From the NCBI GenBank assembly GCA_023362775.1, contig JALMGJ010000001.1, positions 61,287,501 to 61,351,500 on the forward strand: DNA of 64,000 bases, written 5' to 3'. This stretch comes from Charina bottae. Lineage: Eukaryota; Chordata; Lepidosauria; Squamata; Charinaidae. The notes below the pieces were generated by a model, which saw nothing but the letters and a program-made list of their open reading frames with translations, was not told the origin of the DNA and did no database searches. Of this stretch, positions 1 to 9,842 are shown piece after piece; the stretch's first letter is position 1, and the number at the start of each line of letters is the position of its first letter. Made by a program: the position numbers and the translations under genes.

Positions 1-1817
1 TTTTCATAGCTTCTGTTGGTTTTGCTGTGGTGGGTTGAGTGGTCAGGCACTTTTCGATAAAGTTGCGTGGGTATCCATTTTGCTGGAAGATGCTATATAA
101 GTGGTCTGTTTCCTTTTTCTGGTGTTCTAGGTTGCTGCAGTGTGTTTGTGCTCGTCTGAATAGTGTTCTTACACAGCTCCTCTTGTAGGAGGTTGGGTTG
201 TTGCTTCGGTAGTGGAGCACTTGGTTAGTGTGGGTAGATTTCCGGTAGACTTGTGTTTCTAGAATGCCCTCATTTCCTCTACTGATCAGGATGTCCAAGA
301 AGGGTAGTGTGTTGTTGTTTTCTTCTTCCCTTGTGAATTTTATTCCATTGAAGATGTTGTTGATGGTTTCATGTGTTTCCTCCAGTTGTTCCTTTTTTAT
401 TATGATGAAGGTGTCATCTACATACTGGATCCATACTTTGGGTTGTATACGTGGAAGTGCTATCCTTTCTAGACGCTGCATTACAATCTCTGCTATGAGT
501 CTTGAGAGTGATAATCCCATGGGTGTTCCTTTGATTTGTTGGTATATTTGTCCATCAAACTGAAAGTAAGTAGTGAGGCAGAGGTCGATGAGGTCCATGA
601 TTCTGAGTATTTCAATCTTAGTGTATTTGCGTAGAACTGCTGCCATGGATTCAATCGCTAGTGCTTGGTTTATGGATGTAAAGAGTGCAGTGACATCAAA
701 TGACACCATAATTTCATCTTCATCTATTTTTAGGTCTTTGATTTCCTGGAGGTACTGTAGTGGGGATATTCACTCTCCTCTGTGTGATGCCCAAGTTTTC
801 TTGTAAGTTCTTTAGCTATGTTGTATGTGGGGGTCCCTGGTAACGATACAATTGGATGGAGCGGTATGTCGGGCTTGTGTATTTTGGGGCGTCCGTAGAA
901 GCGTGGGATGGTGGGTCTGCTGCTTTTCATACACCTCTGTTCTTCTTTTGTGATTTGACTTTTCTTGGTTAGGTCGTTGAGGATCCTTTTGACCTGGTTG
1001 TCTAGTTTCTGTATGGGATTGGTGTTCATTGTGGTGTAGGTTTCTTTGTCCTCAAGGAAGTCTTTGGCTTTTTGTATATATTGTGATCTGTCCATAATGA
1101 TGGTGGTGCGGCCTTTGTCTGCTGGGAGGATGATTTTAGTTTGGTCCATCTTTAGGTTTTTGAGTGCTGCTCTGTCCTGTGCTTTCAGTTGGTTCTGTTT
1201 CCATGTCCTTCTGGTTTGTGGTATGATTATCTTTCTTACGTTCTCTTGGGTTTCTGTGGTAAGTCCTGTAGTTTTCAATGCTGCTTCTAAAGCTGCAAAG
1301 AATTCTAATTTATTTCCATCCTCTGTGTTGTAATTGAGGCCTCTCTGTAGAATATTGTGTTCCACAGTGGATTATGGGTGGCTGGACATGTTGACCACCC
1401 ATTCTGGTTCTGGTACTTCTTTGTTTCTGGGATTTAACTTAAGTGGTTTAGTCTGGAGTTTAGCTTTTCTTTTTTCTGCCTGTCTCAGTGATGTGGTCTT
1501 GATGGTAGTAGTCAGCATGTTGATTTCTTTTCAGGGGTCATAGTCTGTTCTAATTGTTCCTTGAAGCTGTCTATGGTGTGTTGATATTTATTTAATCTGA
1601 GGTGGGCGTCCATGATCATCAGCCATATCATTTTTTGCCCAGTTTTTTCTTCCATCTAGCTGTGCAGTTTATTGGAGGTTTGTATCTGACACTGTCATGG
1701 TATATAAACAGAGAGCAAGTCCAACTCCCTTTTTGCACTGAAGATGTTGCCTAGTCTGGCAATGAAATGTCTGCAAGAAAACAACAAGGTAGGCTCAGAG
1801 AGCACCAAGGACTCCAC
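1..1817 (-). mobile_element. Penelope-like retroelement (PLE), reverse transcriptase part, decayed
   Basis: Read on the minus strand, this encodes a PLE-type reverse transcriptase. An N-terminal part (about 1365-730) carries PADKGRTTIIMDR and PRFYGRPKIHKP, both typical of PLEs. After a frame break come KGTPMGLS (near 510-530) and the catalytic YVDD box (near 410-420). An in-frame TAA lies upstream of 1365 inside otherwise homologous sequence, so the copy is dead. The C-terminal endonuclease part runs off the left edge of the window. At the 5' side of the element (about 1698-1817 on the + strand) is the terminal sequence that forms the 3' end of the second PLE copy at 13936, here in opposite orientation, so this copy carries an inverted terminal repeat. 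The right boundary at 1817 is set by the shared end GGACTCCAC. Confidence 0.85.
1730..1781 (+). ncRNA. hammerhead-ribozyme-like motif in PLE terminal repeat
   Basis: Box CTGAAGA (1738-1744) fits the hammerhead CUGANGA core. A stem-loop follows (TTGCC paired with GGCAA), then GAAA (1764-1767) and a GTC cleavage-type triplet ending at 1771. Sequence after the triplet (TGCAAGAA, 1772-1779) pairs along its full 8 nt with TTTTTGCA (1730-1737) before the core, giving helix I. Helix III would be only about 2 bp. One or two extra bases at the foot of helix II depart from the strict consensus. Hammerheads in PLE terminal repeats are known from the literature; whether this one is active is not shown. 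Confidence 0.5.
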
Positions 1818-2776
1818 AATCTGTGGAATGTTTGAAAAGGGAGGCAATTAGTGTCAAAAATTATATTGATCTGTCTTTGGATACAGAACTAAGACCCACT
1901 TTCTTTCTTTTCCTACATTCATATATTCTAGCCTGCAAAATTAATCAATTTTCTGAAAGTTATTTTGGATGCTGTGTTATTTTAGCACTTTTAATGTTCA
2001 AATTGGATTTTTAATCATTCAAATAATTCCTTGAATTTTCTTTTTCTCCAATTCTGTCTCATTTACTTTTCAACAGGAAAAAAGTAACTTCAGTAGATAG
2101 ATGTGAAGACTCATGTGCAAGCTGAGCATTGTGGGGTATACAATGCATATATTTATGGTTAGAAACCAATAATCCAAGGGACAAATTTGTTTACAAGAAA
2201 AGAAAGGCACAACAGCAAATTAATACTATAAAGCAATATAATATATTTGAAAACCTATTCCAAGATTATAGAACATAAAATAGCTGATTAATGAATTAAA
2301 AATAGACAAACCCTCTTACAGAAATTGCAACTGACAAAAGTTGTCAACCCATCTTGAAATTTTAGTTGAATGATCTGCTAGTACAAAGCTTAATTTTTCT
2401 TCATTTGACCCACTGGGATGGGTAACTGGCAGAAGCGTTAATAAGCTGAGGTGCCAAGCTTGGTAGATGGTTATAGTGTAAAGAATTAGCAGAGGCTGCA
2501 CATTAGAATGCATCTGTTAGATATATCAGATCTGTATCTAACTCAGGGTTGTACAACTTTTTTTTGGGCTGAGAGTTGTTGCTGGCTGTTAAATGACGTG
2601 CAGCTCCAAAAAGTAGGAGATGGAACCAGATCCAAACCTATATTTGTTTTAATCTCATTTACATTAAAATTTAATTAAGAATATGCATAGTTAATATGAT
2701 TATTCTTCAGGTAGTATTTAATAATTTTTCTGTTTGGCATATTAAAAATTACAAGTCAGTAACAGCCAGTTCCAAA
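1818..2776. other. AT-rich intronic DNA, no feature recognised
   Basis: There is no convincing coding potential. A short degenerate stretch near 2540-2620 resembles old repeat sequence, but I cannot place it. Confidence 0.4.
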
Positions 2777-2784
2777 GCTGTAAG

Positions 2785-3072
2785 GCAGTGCTTTCCAAAC
2801 TGCCGCCATTGGTGACACACCAACGGCGGCAGCAGCGGGGGGGGGGGCGCGGGGGGGCGTGGAGGTGGCGTGCGCGGCGGCGGCCTTGCTAAATTGTGGA
2901 AGCGCTGATGGCGCACTGCTGCCGCCGCCATGCACACTGCCGCCGCCATGCACACTGCCGCCGCCATGAACACTGCCGCTGCCACACGCACCCCCGCGCC
3001 TCCACTTCACGACACACTAAACTGTGTGTTGCGACACACTAAAGTGTCGCGACACACAGTTTGGAAAGCTAT
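2785..3072. mobile_element. hAT-like non-autonomous DNA transposon (MITE), copy 1
   Basis: The ends are inverted: GCTTTCCAAACTG near 2789 and CAGTTTGGAAAGC near 3057. An 8-bp direct repeat GCTGTAAG lies on each side (2777-2784 and 3073-3080), as expected for hAT target duplication. Repeated GACACAC(T/C) motifs sit just inside both ends. The interior is extremely GC-rich, with a G run at 2838-2856 and short tandem units containing GCCGCCGCCATG near 2928-2970. The same ends with a different interior occur at 52758-53090. Coding-looking Ala/Pro-rich frames here come from the tandem repeat. Confidence 0.6.
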
Positions 3073-3080
3073 GCTGTAAG

Positions 3081-3417
3081 AGCTAAAGATGTTGTGCATC
3101 TCTGATGCAATGTAACTCTCTCCAGTATTACAGCTTAGTGCAATGTTCCTCTTGATATGTACTCTAAGTTGTATTACCATTTACAGCTTTCATGGCTAAT
3201 AAATATATATGATGCTTATTGGTCACTATTTATCAAAGGCTTTTGTAGGTTGGGAATGCTAGGAGTTCTGGTCCCTGACATCTGAAGGGCAGCAAATGGA
3301 CAAAGATTCATTTAAAGACAAGTTGAAAATATAATTGAGAATGTTTTAACATTGAGATAATTTTTTTATATACTTTGACAAAGCACTATGGAGAACTTAC
3401 TGTAGTTGACCTTGGCA
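3081..3417. other. intronic DNA, no feature recognised
   Basis: No gene or recognisable repeat is seen between the MITE and the 5S-derived SINE. Confidence 0.4.
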
Positions 3418-3690
3418 GAAGGGAGGGAGGGAGAGAGGGAGGGAAGCTAGCGAAATCAGACCTGGGCAGTATTTTGATGGGAAACCACCTGGAAGTATGA
3501 GGACTGCAGGCTAGACTGTGAAGTTGAAAAAAAAATCCATCTCCATAACCATATCCATCAACTTCAGGTCTGTTACTCTTCTGATTCCAACCCACCTTAG
3601 AGGATTGCTAATGTAAGGATAAAATGATGGGAGATCCCCATCTAACCTGCCTTGAGTTCCTGAAAGAAAGGTGGGATATAAATAAATAGA
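3418..3690 (+). mobile_element. 5S rRNA-derived SINE
   Basis: After a GGGA-rich run, positions about 3447-3512 follow the 3' half of vertebrate 5S rRNA. Recognisable blocks are AAGCTAGCG, CAGACCTGGGCAGTA, TTTTGATGGGAAACCACCTGG and GACTGCAGGCT. These correspond to the 5S internal promoter region (A box, intermediate element, C box) and end. The body ends in a LINE-like tail, CCTTGAGTTCCTGAAAG, then AAAGGTGGGATATAAATAAA. The copy is diverged and 5'-truncated relative to 5S. A tRNA-derived head is ruled out by the 5S match. Confidence 0.6.
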
Positions 3691-3714
3691 AACAATTTAA
3701 TATTTTAATAACTT

Positions 3715-4517
3715 CTTTAAATCTGGGGGTCATCTTGGACTCACAGTTCCTGCTCGATGAGCAGGTGCTAGCTGAGGATAAGAAGGCCTTTGCACAGCTT
3801 CATCTGGTGTGGCATTTACACCCTCTCCTGGATCGTGGGGGCCAGTCATTCATGCTTTATTCACCTCACAGCTCAACTCCTGCAGTGTACTCCACATGGG
3901 TCTGCCTTTGAAGACCACATGGAAGTTTCAACTGGCCCAGAATGCAGTGGCAAGGACAGTGATGGGCATGCCTCAGTATGCCCATGTGTCACCCCTGCTC
4001 CACAAGCTGCCCTGACTGCCAGTTTGCTTCTAGGTGTGATTCACGATGCTGGTTATGACCTATCAATCCAACATGGCATTGGGCCTGGTTATCTCAGGGA
4101 CTGCCTATCTCCTGTGATGTCTTCCCAGCCAATATGAGCCACCATAATGAGTGATCCACATCCCTTCAATTATACAGTGTCATCTTTTGGGACCCTGGAA
4201 GCACACCTCCTTTGTCACAGCACCTGCCCTCTGGAATGAGGTTCCCCTAAGATCCCTGTGGCTCCCACCATAATGGTGTTCCGCAGGACCTTAAAGACCT
4301 GACTGTTCTCCCAGGCTCTGGGTAGGGTAGATGGAGCCCCGTGTGAGACGCATTTGTACGTTTTCTATGTTGTTGGCCAGATTCACCATTTTGTTTTTTT
4401 AACATACTTATTTATATTGTTTCTTTTCATATTCATATTGTATTTTATTTTGTCTGTTCTATTGTGAGCTGCCCAGAGTCATTCTGGAGTTGGGTAGTGC
4501 CTACATCAAAATAATAT
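3715..4517 (+). mobile_element. CR1/L2/L3-group LINE, 3' fragment (decayed)
   Basis: The broken frames match the C-terminal part of the LINE ORF2 seen better preserved at 57575-58186. Recognisable segments are LGVILDSQFLLDEQVLA, the DYCNVLYMGLP-equivalent region, and HVTPLL. The 3' end is GTGAGCTGCCCAGAGTCA...GGGTAGTGCCTACATCAAAATAATA, the family's usual gggcggtata-type tail. The tail stops about 18 bp before the splice acceptor of the USH2A exon at 4536. Confidence 0.75.
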
Positions 4518-4535
4518 TTGTTCTTATTATTATAG

Positions 4536-4662
4536 GGTTCTGCTGTTGCACTAACTCCAGAAAATGATGGTGGAAGACGATATAATGATAACAGTTGGCA
4601 TCATATAATTGCAGTAAGAAATCAAGCTTTGGGAACAATAATTATAGATGGGCAATTCTCAG
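4536..4662 (+). CDS. USH2A: USH2A (usherin) internal exon, laminin-G domain 1
   Basis: This 127-nt exon follows a TTATTATTATAG acceptor and ends at CAG|gtaatg. It starts in frame with GSAVALTPENDGG and contains SWHHIIAVRNQ and GTIIIDGQFS, the central strands of a laminin-G fold. Usherin is a very large basement-membrane and stereocilia ankle-link/photoreceptor protein with two central laminin-G domains followed by FN3 repeats. Size and content match about human exon 23, by recollection of human splice-site numbering. The exon ends in phase 1, matching the next exon. The polypyrimidine tract is short, broken by A residues, and lies directly after a LINE tail. The assignment rests on the next nine exons continuing the usherin sequence in order. 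Confidence 0.9.
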
Positions 4663-4716
4663 GTAATGGTCTCATTATTTTTTTCAAGAATTTCTTCCAC
4701 AGTATTTTTTTTCTAA

Positions 4717-4725
4717 AATGTTTAT

Positions 4726-4779
<54 letters not shown>
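4717..4779. repeat. (ATCT)n microsatellite at LINE 3' end
   Basis: About 15 tetranucleotide units adjoin the 3' tail of the minus-strand LINE, so the array is its terminal repeat expanded. Confidence 0.9.
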
Positions 4780-6125
4780 AAATTTTGTCACCACCCATCT
4801 CCCTCAAAAGAGGGACTCTGGGCGGTTTACAGTAAGCTAAAGAGGATTAAAATACAATAAAAACAAGATATATTAAATAAAAATATAAATATACAGTAAA
4901 TATAAAATAGCATCCAGGATGGCAATATTAAAAGTTCTGATTTAAATTCATAAGTACACGGGAACCACTTTAAGGTGCCCGCCACCCCCAGGATTGACTA
5001 CCCCCCTTCCTGCCCCAAGCAAGATGGCAGAGCCAGGTCTTTATCCCTTTCCGGAAGGTCAGGAGAGAGGGGCCCTGCTTCACCTCTGGGGGAAGAGTGT
5101 TCAACAGGGTGGGAGCCACAGTAGAGAAGGCTCGCTTCCTGGGCCCCACCAATCAACAATCTCTCATGGATGGGGTCCGTAACATGCCTTGTCTGCCTGA
5201 CCGGGTGGGACAGGTCAATGTAATGGGGATGAGATGGTCCCTCAGGTAACCTGGACCCATGCCATGTAGGGCTTTAAAGGTGATAACCAACAGCTTGAAT
5301 TGGACCTGGAAGCAAACTGGCACCCAATGCAGCTCCCGCAGCAAAGGTGTTACATGCGCCATCCTTGGAACACCCAAGACTGCTCGTGTGGCCGCATTGT
5401 GGACCAGCTGTAGCTTCCAGATACTCTTCAAGGGTAGCCCCATATAGAGCACATTGCAACAGTCTATATGGGAGATGACTAGGGCATGACTGACTGACTG
5501 GAGGGCCTCTCGATCCAGGAAGGGGCGTAACTGGCGCACAACACGAAGTTGAGCAAAGGCCCTCCTGGCCATGACTGCCACCTGCTCTTTGAGCAGGAGT
5601 CGTGAGTCCAAGAGGACCCCCAGATTCTGTACCGGGTCTGTTGGGCAGTGCGACCCCATCCAGAACCAAAGATGGTAAGTTCCCGGATACAGAGGAGCCC
5701 CCAACTCACAGCCACTCCATCTTACCAGGGTTCAGCTGAAGCCTTTTGTTCCCCATCCAGACCCCTACAGCCTCCAGGCATCAAGAGAGAGTGTTCACAG
5801 CATCACTTACATCACCCAGGATGGAGATGTACAGTTGGGTATCATCTGCATATTGATACCTCATCCCATGGTGATGGATGATCTCACCCAGTGGTTTCAT
5901 GTACTGTAGATGTTAAAAAGGAGCGGAGAGAGTACCGAACCCTGCGGCACCCCACAAAGGAGGGGCCGTGGGCTGGATCTCTCGCTCCGTATCACCACCG
6001 ATTGGGACCAGCCCTGGAAGAAGGAGGTGAACCAGCACAAAACTGTGCCACCCACCCCCAACTCCCTAAGCCGACCCAAAAGGATACCATGGTTGATGGT
6101 ATCGAAAGCTGCTGAGAGGTCATGT
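4717..6125 (-). mobile_element. CR1/L3-type LINE, 3' part with reverse transcriptase
   Basis: On the minus strand, ORF2 fragments cover the RT palm: DLSAAFDTINH and GVPQGSVLSPLLFN (near 5900-6120), a YADDTQLYIS box near 5830-5870, and a C-terminal region with LGVLLDSRLLL, ISHIDCCNVLYMGLPL and HVTPLLRELHW (5150-5630). Several frameshifts break it. The 3' end carries the family motif GGGCGGT-type tail (complement near 4795-4830) and finishes in an (ATCT)n array at 4717-4779. The 5' end is truncated near 6125. It fills most of the 1.65-kb intron between the first two exons. Confidence 0.85.
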
Positions 6126-6311
6126 TCTATTAATTTTATCTCAGGATTATTTATCTCTGTTTCACTGTTATTTTTCTTGCTTTCTACCATGCTAACACAC
6201 TTTTCTGAGATCAGGCTCCTTATCTTATAATTTGTTTTATCTATAAAACTAAAAGAGTGAATTTTGATTTAACATATTCTAGTTCATACTTAAACATTAC
6301 TATTTTTTTAG

Positions 6312-6413
6312 GTTCCTCATCAGCTACCAGTGGTAGTACCATTATAGGAGAAAATGCAGGCATTTTTGTTGGAGGACTTCCACAAGACTTTACAATTCAA
6401 AGAAAAGACATAG
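6312..6413 (+). CDS. USH2A: USH2A internal exon, laminin-G domain 1 (continued)
   Basis: This 102-nt exon is bounded by TTTTTTTAG and ATAG|gtgaga. In the frame carried over from 4662 (phase 1) it reads GSSSATSGSTI, then GIFVGGLPQDFTIQRKDIG. The GGLP motif is the strand that comes before the C-terminal disulfide region in laminin-G domains. Its length matches human exon 24 as I recall it. Both ends are phase 1, so the exon could be skipped without a frame change. Confidence 0.9.
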
Positions 6414-7022
6414 GTGAGACGACTATATTAGGTGTGCATTCTAAGAATTAACAGCTACATTTTTTGTTGTGTTGGCAAGCATTACAGTGCAGATGCACTT
6501 TCCTCACCACTTCTTCACATGGTCCTGCAGACACCTTTATCCATTTCACTAAATGTTCAAGAGCTGCTTTTCTGCAAGTACTTTCCTTTAGTACCTTGGA
6601 AGGTATTTACTTCTTTTACAAAGCCTGATTTCTTCAGTACTGCTTGCTTAGATTTATCTGATACTCACCTGCTTGATATGGAAGCACCCTACCAAAAAGA
6701 ATAGTTAGTTTAGCAGCACAGCAGCTAAAGAAATATCACTATATCAGTGTAAGGTATTAAATAACATGTGTTGGATTGAGTGAGATGCTCCCAACTGCCC
6801 CTCCCTATGCTTGCTACACTGAAATCCTTCCCAAATTCTAGATCTGCTGCTGTTTGGGATCAAATCCAAGAAACTTCCCCCAAAAGATAAGTGTGGACCT
6901 GTGCATCTGATTCTGGGAACTGCTCTGTGAATGCAAGGATGGGTATAATCTTGAAAGGATTCTGTTTCATCCTGAAATTCTAGCAGCTTTGCTGTTTGTT
7001 TACTTGTTTATTCATTGATCAG
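6414..7022. other. USH2A intron, no repeat recognised
   Basis: A 609-bp intron with a GT donor and CAG acceptor. Nothing else is identified in it. Confidence 0.7.
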
Positions 7023-7211
7023 GCCCAACTAAAATAGTCACAAAAGGATTTGTGGGATGTCTCCGAGATGTCTTCTTGCAAAAGATGCACCATCCCTATG
7101 AAGTCTGGGAACCTTTAGACTGGGAAGAAGCAGTGGAGCAAAGAAATGGTTATCACAGCTGGGAAGGTTGTCCTACTCTGCTTGAAGAGGGAGCACATTT
7201 TCTTGGGAAAG
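7023..7211 (+). CDS. USH2A: USH2A internal exon, end of laminin-G domain 1
   Basis: This 189-nt exon lies after TTGATCAG and before AAAG|gtataat. It reads GPTKIVTKGFVGCLRDVFLQ, then YEVWEPLDWEEAVEQRNGYH, WEGCPTLLEEG and AHFLGKG. The two cysteines (GC-LRD and EGCP) are placed as the C-terminal disulfide pair of a laminin-G domain, so this exon closes domain 1 and carries the linker to domain 2. Both ends are phase 1. It corresponds to about human exon 25. Confidence 0.92.
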
Positions 7212-7683
7212 GTATAATCATATGGTAAAATTGTTTAAGACAGTAGCTGCTTTTCTTTTTGTTTTAGATAAAAGATTATTACTTACCCTTTGGTTCTGTT
7301 ATTTTTTTAAGTCCATGTATTACAGTAAAATGCAGTGAAAACTGAAAAATCTAGTATTTTTCAAAATATACAAAGGGAAAATCATATGAAAATCAGCCAA
7401 AACATTACTAGCTTGTAAGAATAGAGGGATGGATGCAGTTCTGCTGAAGTTGAAAAGAATGGAGATGCTTTCATGTGTGTTGCTAATTTATGTGTGCTAA
7501 ATTACAGATTGAGTATACATATATTATATATATACTGTATGCTTCTTGAAAGCTTGCAAAAATTAGCTCTGCATTTCTTAGACTAATATTATATGTAATT
7601 CCATGCATGACACATATTACATTTTATTCTCACTTATATAATTAAAGCAACTATAATATAACATTCTTGCCTTTCTCCTTAAG

Positions 7684-7814
7684 GTTTCCTAGAACTCCAT
7701 TCAAATATTTTTCATGGTGGCGTGGATTTTGAGATCTCCTTTATGTTTAAAACAGATCAATTCAGTGGATTACTTCTGTTCGTGTACAACAAAGATGGGC
7801 CTGATTACATTGCT
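7684..7814 (+). CDS. USH2A: USH2A internal exon, start of laminin-G domain 2
   Basis: This 131-nt exon reads GFLELHSNIFHGGVDFEISF, then MFKTDQFSGLLLFVYNKDG and PDYIA. It opens the second laminin-G domain (the FEISFMFKT...GLLLF strands). The donor is taken as GCT|gtaggt at 7814, not the GTAG|gttctt four bases later. Only the first keeps the frame with the next exon (IA|AKLKSG) and gives 131 nt, the length of the human counterpart as recalled. The phase changes from 1 to 0 at this donor, the only non-phase-1 junction in the series. The exon sits just before a T/G-rich run. Confidence 0.9.
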
Positions 7815-8473
7815 GTAGGTTCTTTTTTTGTGTGTTTTTTGTGTTTTTGTTTTTGTTGCTTTGCTTGGGCATATGTCTTTACTTGGCTTAATTGTAAATT
7901 GTTCTGGGCAGGATATGTTCTATTGTCATGCAGGATATTGTTTCAAGGTATGCCATATTTGCCAGGGGCAAACTTTGGCAGACCAGCATGGATGTGTTTT
8001 AATTCTAAATTTTAAAAATGTTGGCCATGGCTTACAAAAATGAAAAAAAACAGACACACGTACCGACACATACAAATTGATTCTTCCCCATTCTGGCTCT
8101 TTAAGTGCTGTAGACAGCTGATGGGGTAAGTCTTATTGAACTGATGTTGAATATTCTCATTTTATCTTAAAAATGAAATAGTATGCAAAGAAGGATGTAA
8201 TCTACCAATTCAATCTGAGAAAAAAATGTGTATATCTCAAAACTTGGATTTTGCTTTTTAAACAAAATAAGACCAGTATTAGTTGTGATCTCTTGTGTTG
8301 TTTTGTGTTTCTTGTCCTGGGGATTCAATATAGCCACTGAGACTTGAAACTATATTCCTTAGATAATCACCGCACTTTTTGAATTACTTAAATTCATATC
8401 TTAGTTTTGTTTTGCTTTCCTGCAATCATCAATCTTTTCTCTCTCTCTCTCCTGTTTTAACTTCAAACGGCAG
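7815..8473. other. USH2A intron, no repeat recognised
   Basis: A 659-bp intron. It begins with a long T/G-rich run and has a CT-rich tract (8436-8452) before the acceptor. No mobile element is recognised. Confidence 0.7.
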
Positions 8474-8747
8474 GCAAAACTGAAAAGTGGAAGCCTGACT
8501 TTCCTACTAAATAATGGCATTGTCTCTACACATGTGAATCTCTGGTTAGGACTGTCTTACTGTGATGGAAAGTGGAATAAAATTATTTTGACAAAAAGAG
8601 GATTGGCAGCTTCAGCAAGGATGAATGAATGGACAGACCATGTGATGGAACCTGATTTAGAGCAACTATTTGTAAATTCTCCAGTCTACCTTGGAGGGAC
8701 TCCAGTTGAAGTCCAGAAAGCCTTTAAAGAGCTGGACTTGGAACAAG
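8474..8747 (+). CDS. USH2A: USH2A internal exon, laminin-G domain 2 core
   Basis: A 274-nt exon, the longest here. It begins AKLKSGSLTFLLNNG in phase 0 and continues with VNLWLGLSYCDGKWNKIILT, VNSPVYLGGTPVEVQ and ELDLEQ, ending at CAAG|gtgtgt in phase 1. DGKWN and VYLGGTP are the central and late strands of the laminin-G fold. Its length equals that recalled for human exon 27. The adjacent introns contain no other coding sequence. No frame damage is seen. Confidence 0.93.
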
Positions 8748-9101
8748 GTGTGTACTACGTGGGGAGTGGGAAGAGGTTTGTACATAGATAACAGAGTGCA
8801 TATATTTATTGGAAATGTTTATAGCTTGAATCAAGGTTTGCAGCAGGGGAGGGAAAATCAGTAAAATTCACTTTTATTTGTATGTGAATGGAACTCTATT
8901 CATGCATCTTTGGATCCACTGCTGTATGTTTAAGTAATTAATATTTACACAATTATTTACCTAAGACCACTTAGTACATTATTTTGAATTCCATGCTACC
9001 TTTTAATTTATTTATTATTTATGTTTATATCACCACTACCTTTTAAAATTAAATAATTAAATTTATTATACTAATATTTATAATTAACTAATGTAATTAA
9101 C

Positions 9102-9445
9102 CATAGGGGTGTGGTGGCTCAGCTGGTAAGACGCCAGGCTTGTCGATCGGAAGGTCGCAAGTTCGGAGGTTCGAATCCCTAGCCCCACATGACGGAGTGA
9201 GCTCTCGCACTCGCCCCAGCTCTTGCCAACCTAGCAATTCGAAAGCATGCAAATGCAAGTAGATGAATAGGTACCACTTTGGTGGGAAGGTAACAGCGTT
9301 CCGTGCGTGTCATGCCAGCCGCATGACCGTGGAAGCGTCTTCGGACAACGCTGGCTCTTCGGCTAAGAAACGGAGATGAGCACCGGCCCCTAGAGTCAGA
9401 CACGACTGCACAAATGTGTGGGGGGAACCTTTACTTTTTAACCTT
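9102..9445 (+). mobile_element. Sauria-type tRNA-derived SINE
   Basis: The tRNA-like head has box A TGGCTCAGCTGG and box B GGTTCGAATCC. The body includes CCAGCTCTTGCCAACCTAGC and the conserved CGGAGATGAGCACCGGCCCC. The BovB-like tail is AGAGTCAGACACGACTG...GGGGGAACCTTTACTTT. A 13-bp target duplication TAATGTAATTAAC flanks it (9089-9101, 9446-9458). Confidence 0.9.
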
Positions 9446-9533
9446 TAATGTAATTAACAATAAATAATTTAAAGCTATAGATAGAAATAGACAATCTGTT
9501 ATAGAGATGTTCTGTTCAAAATTATTTTAAATG

Positions 9534-9600
9534 CATTTATTTATTTATTTATTTATTTAATCAATTTATAAATAATAAATAATATCATATATATGCCAAT
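9534..9600. repeat. (TTTA)n and AT-rich low-complexity DNA
   Basis: About seven to eight TTTA units are followed by AT-rich sequence, between two SINEs. Confidence 0.8.
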
Positions 9601-9602
9601 TA

Positions 9603-9842
9603 AGAGAACCAGTTTGGTGTAGTGGTTAAGGCACCAGGCTAGAAACCCTGAGCCCATGAGTTCTAGTCCCGCCTTAGGCACAAAGTCAACTGGGTGACCT
9701 TGGGCCAGTCACTCTCTCTCAGCACTAGGATGCAGGCAAGGGGAGACCACTTCCGAAAATCTTTCCAAGAAAACTGCAGGGACTACTCCAGGCAATTGCC
9801 AGGAATTAACACTGACTTGATGGCACCCCCCCCCCCAAAAAA
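9603..9842 (+). mobile_element. tRNA-derived SINE, second family (AACCAGTTTGGTGTAGTGG type)
   Basis: The head ACCAGTTTGGTGTAGTGGTTA and the segment GAGTTCTAGTCCCGCC mark degenerate A and B boxes. The body has TGACCTTGGGCCAGTCAC and GAAAACTGCAGGGACT, and it ends in CTGACTTGATGGCAC then C and A runs. The same family occurs at 31226, 45277, and on the minus strand at 28010 and 61490. I believe it is one of the common squamate SINEs but do not fix the name. Confidence 0.75.

Noticed and set aside
264..563. Open frames on the + strand across the PLE
   Set aside because: They are antisense to the reverse transcriptase, which has the YVDD and GTPMG motifs on the minus strand.
2749..3010. Ala/Gly/Pro-rich small proteins
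   Set aside because: They are a translation of the GC-rich tandem array inside the MITE.
9110..9180. tRNA gene from A and B boxes
   Set aside because: The boxes belong to a SINE head. There is no foldable anticodon arm or tRNA 3' end, and the SINE body follows directly.
9179..9403. Open frames inside Sauria SINEs (also near 9943, 30772, 39023, 62549)
   Set aside because: They recur only because the SINE recurs; SINEs are non-coding.
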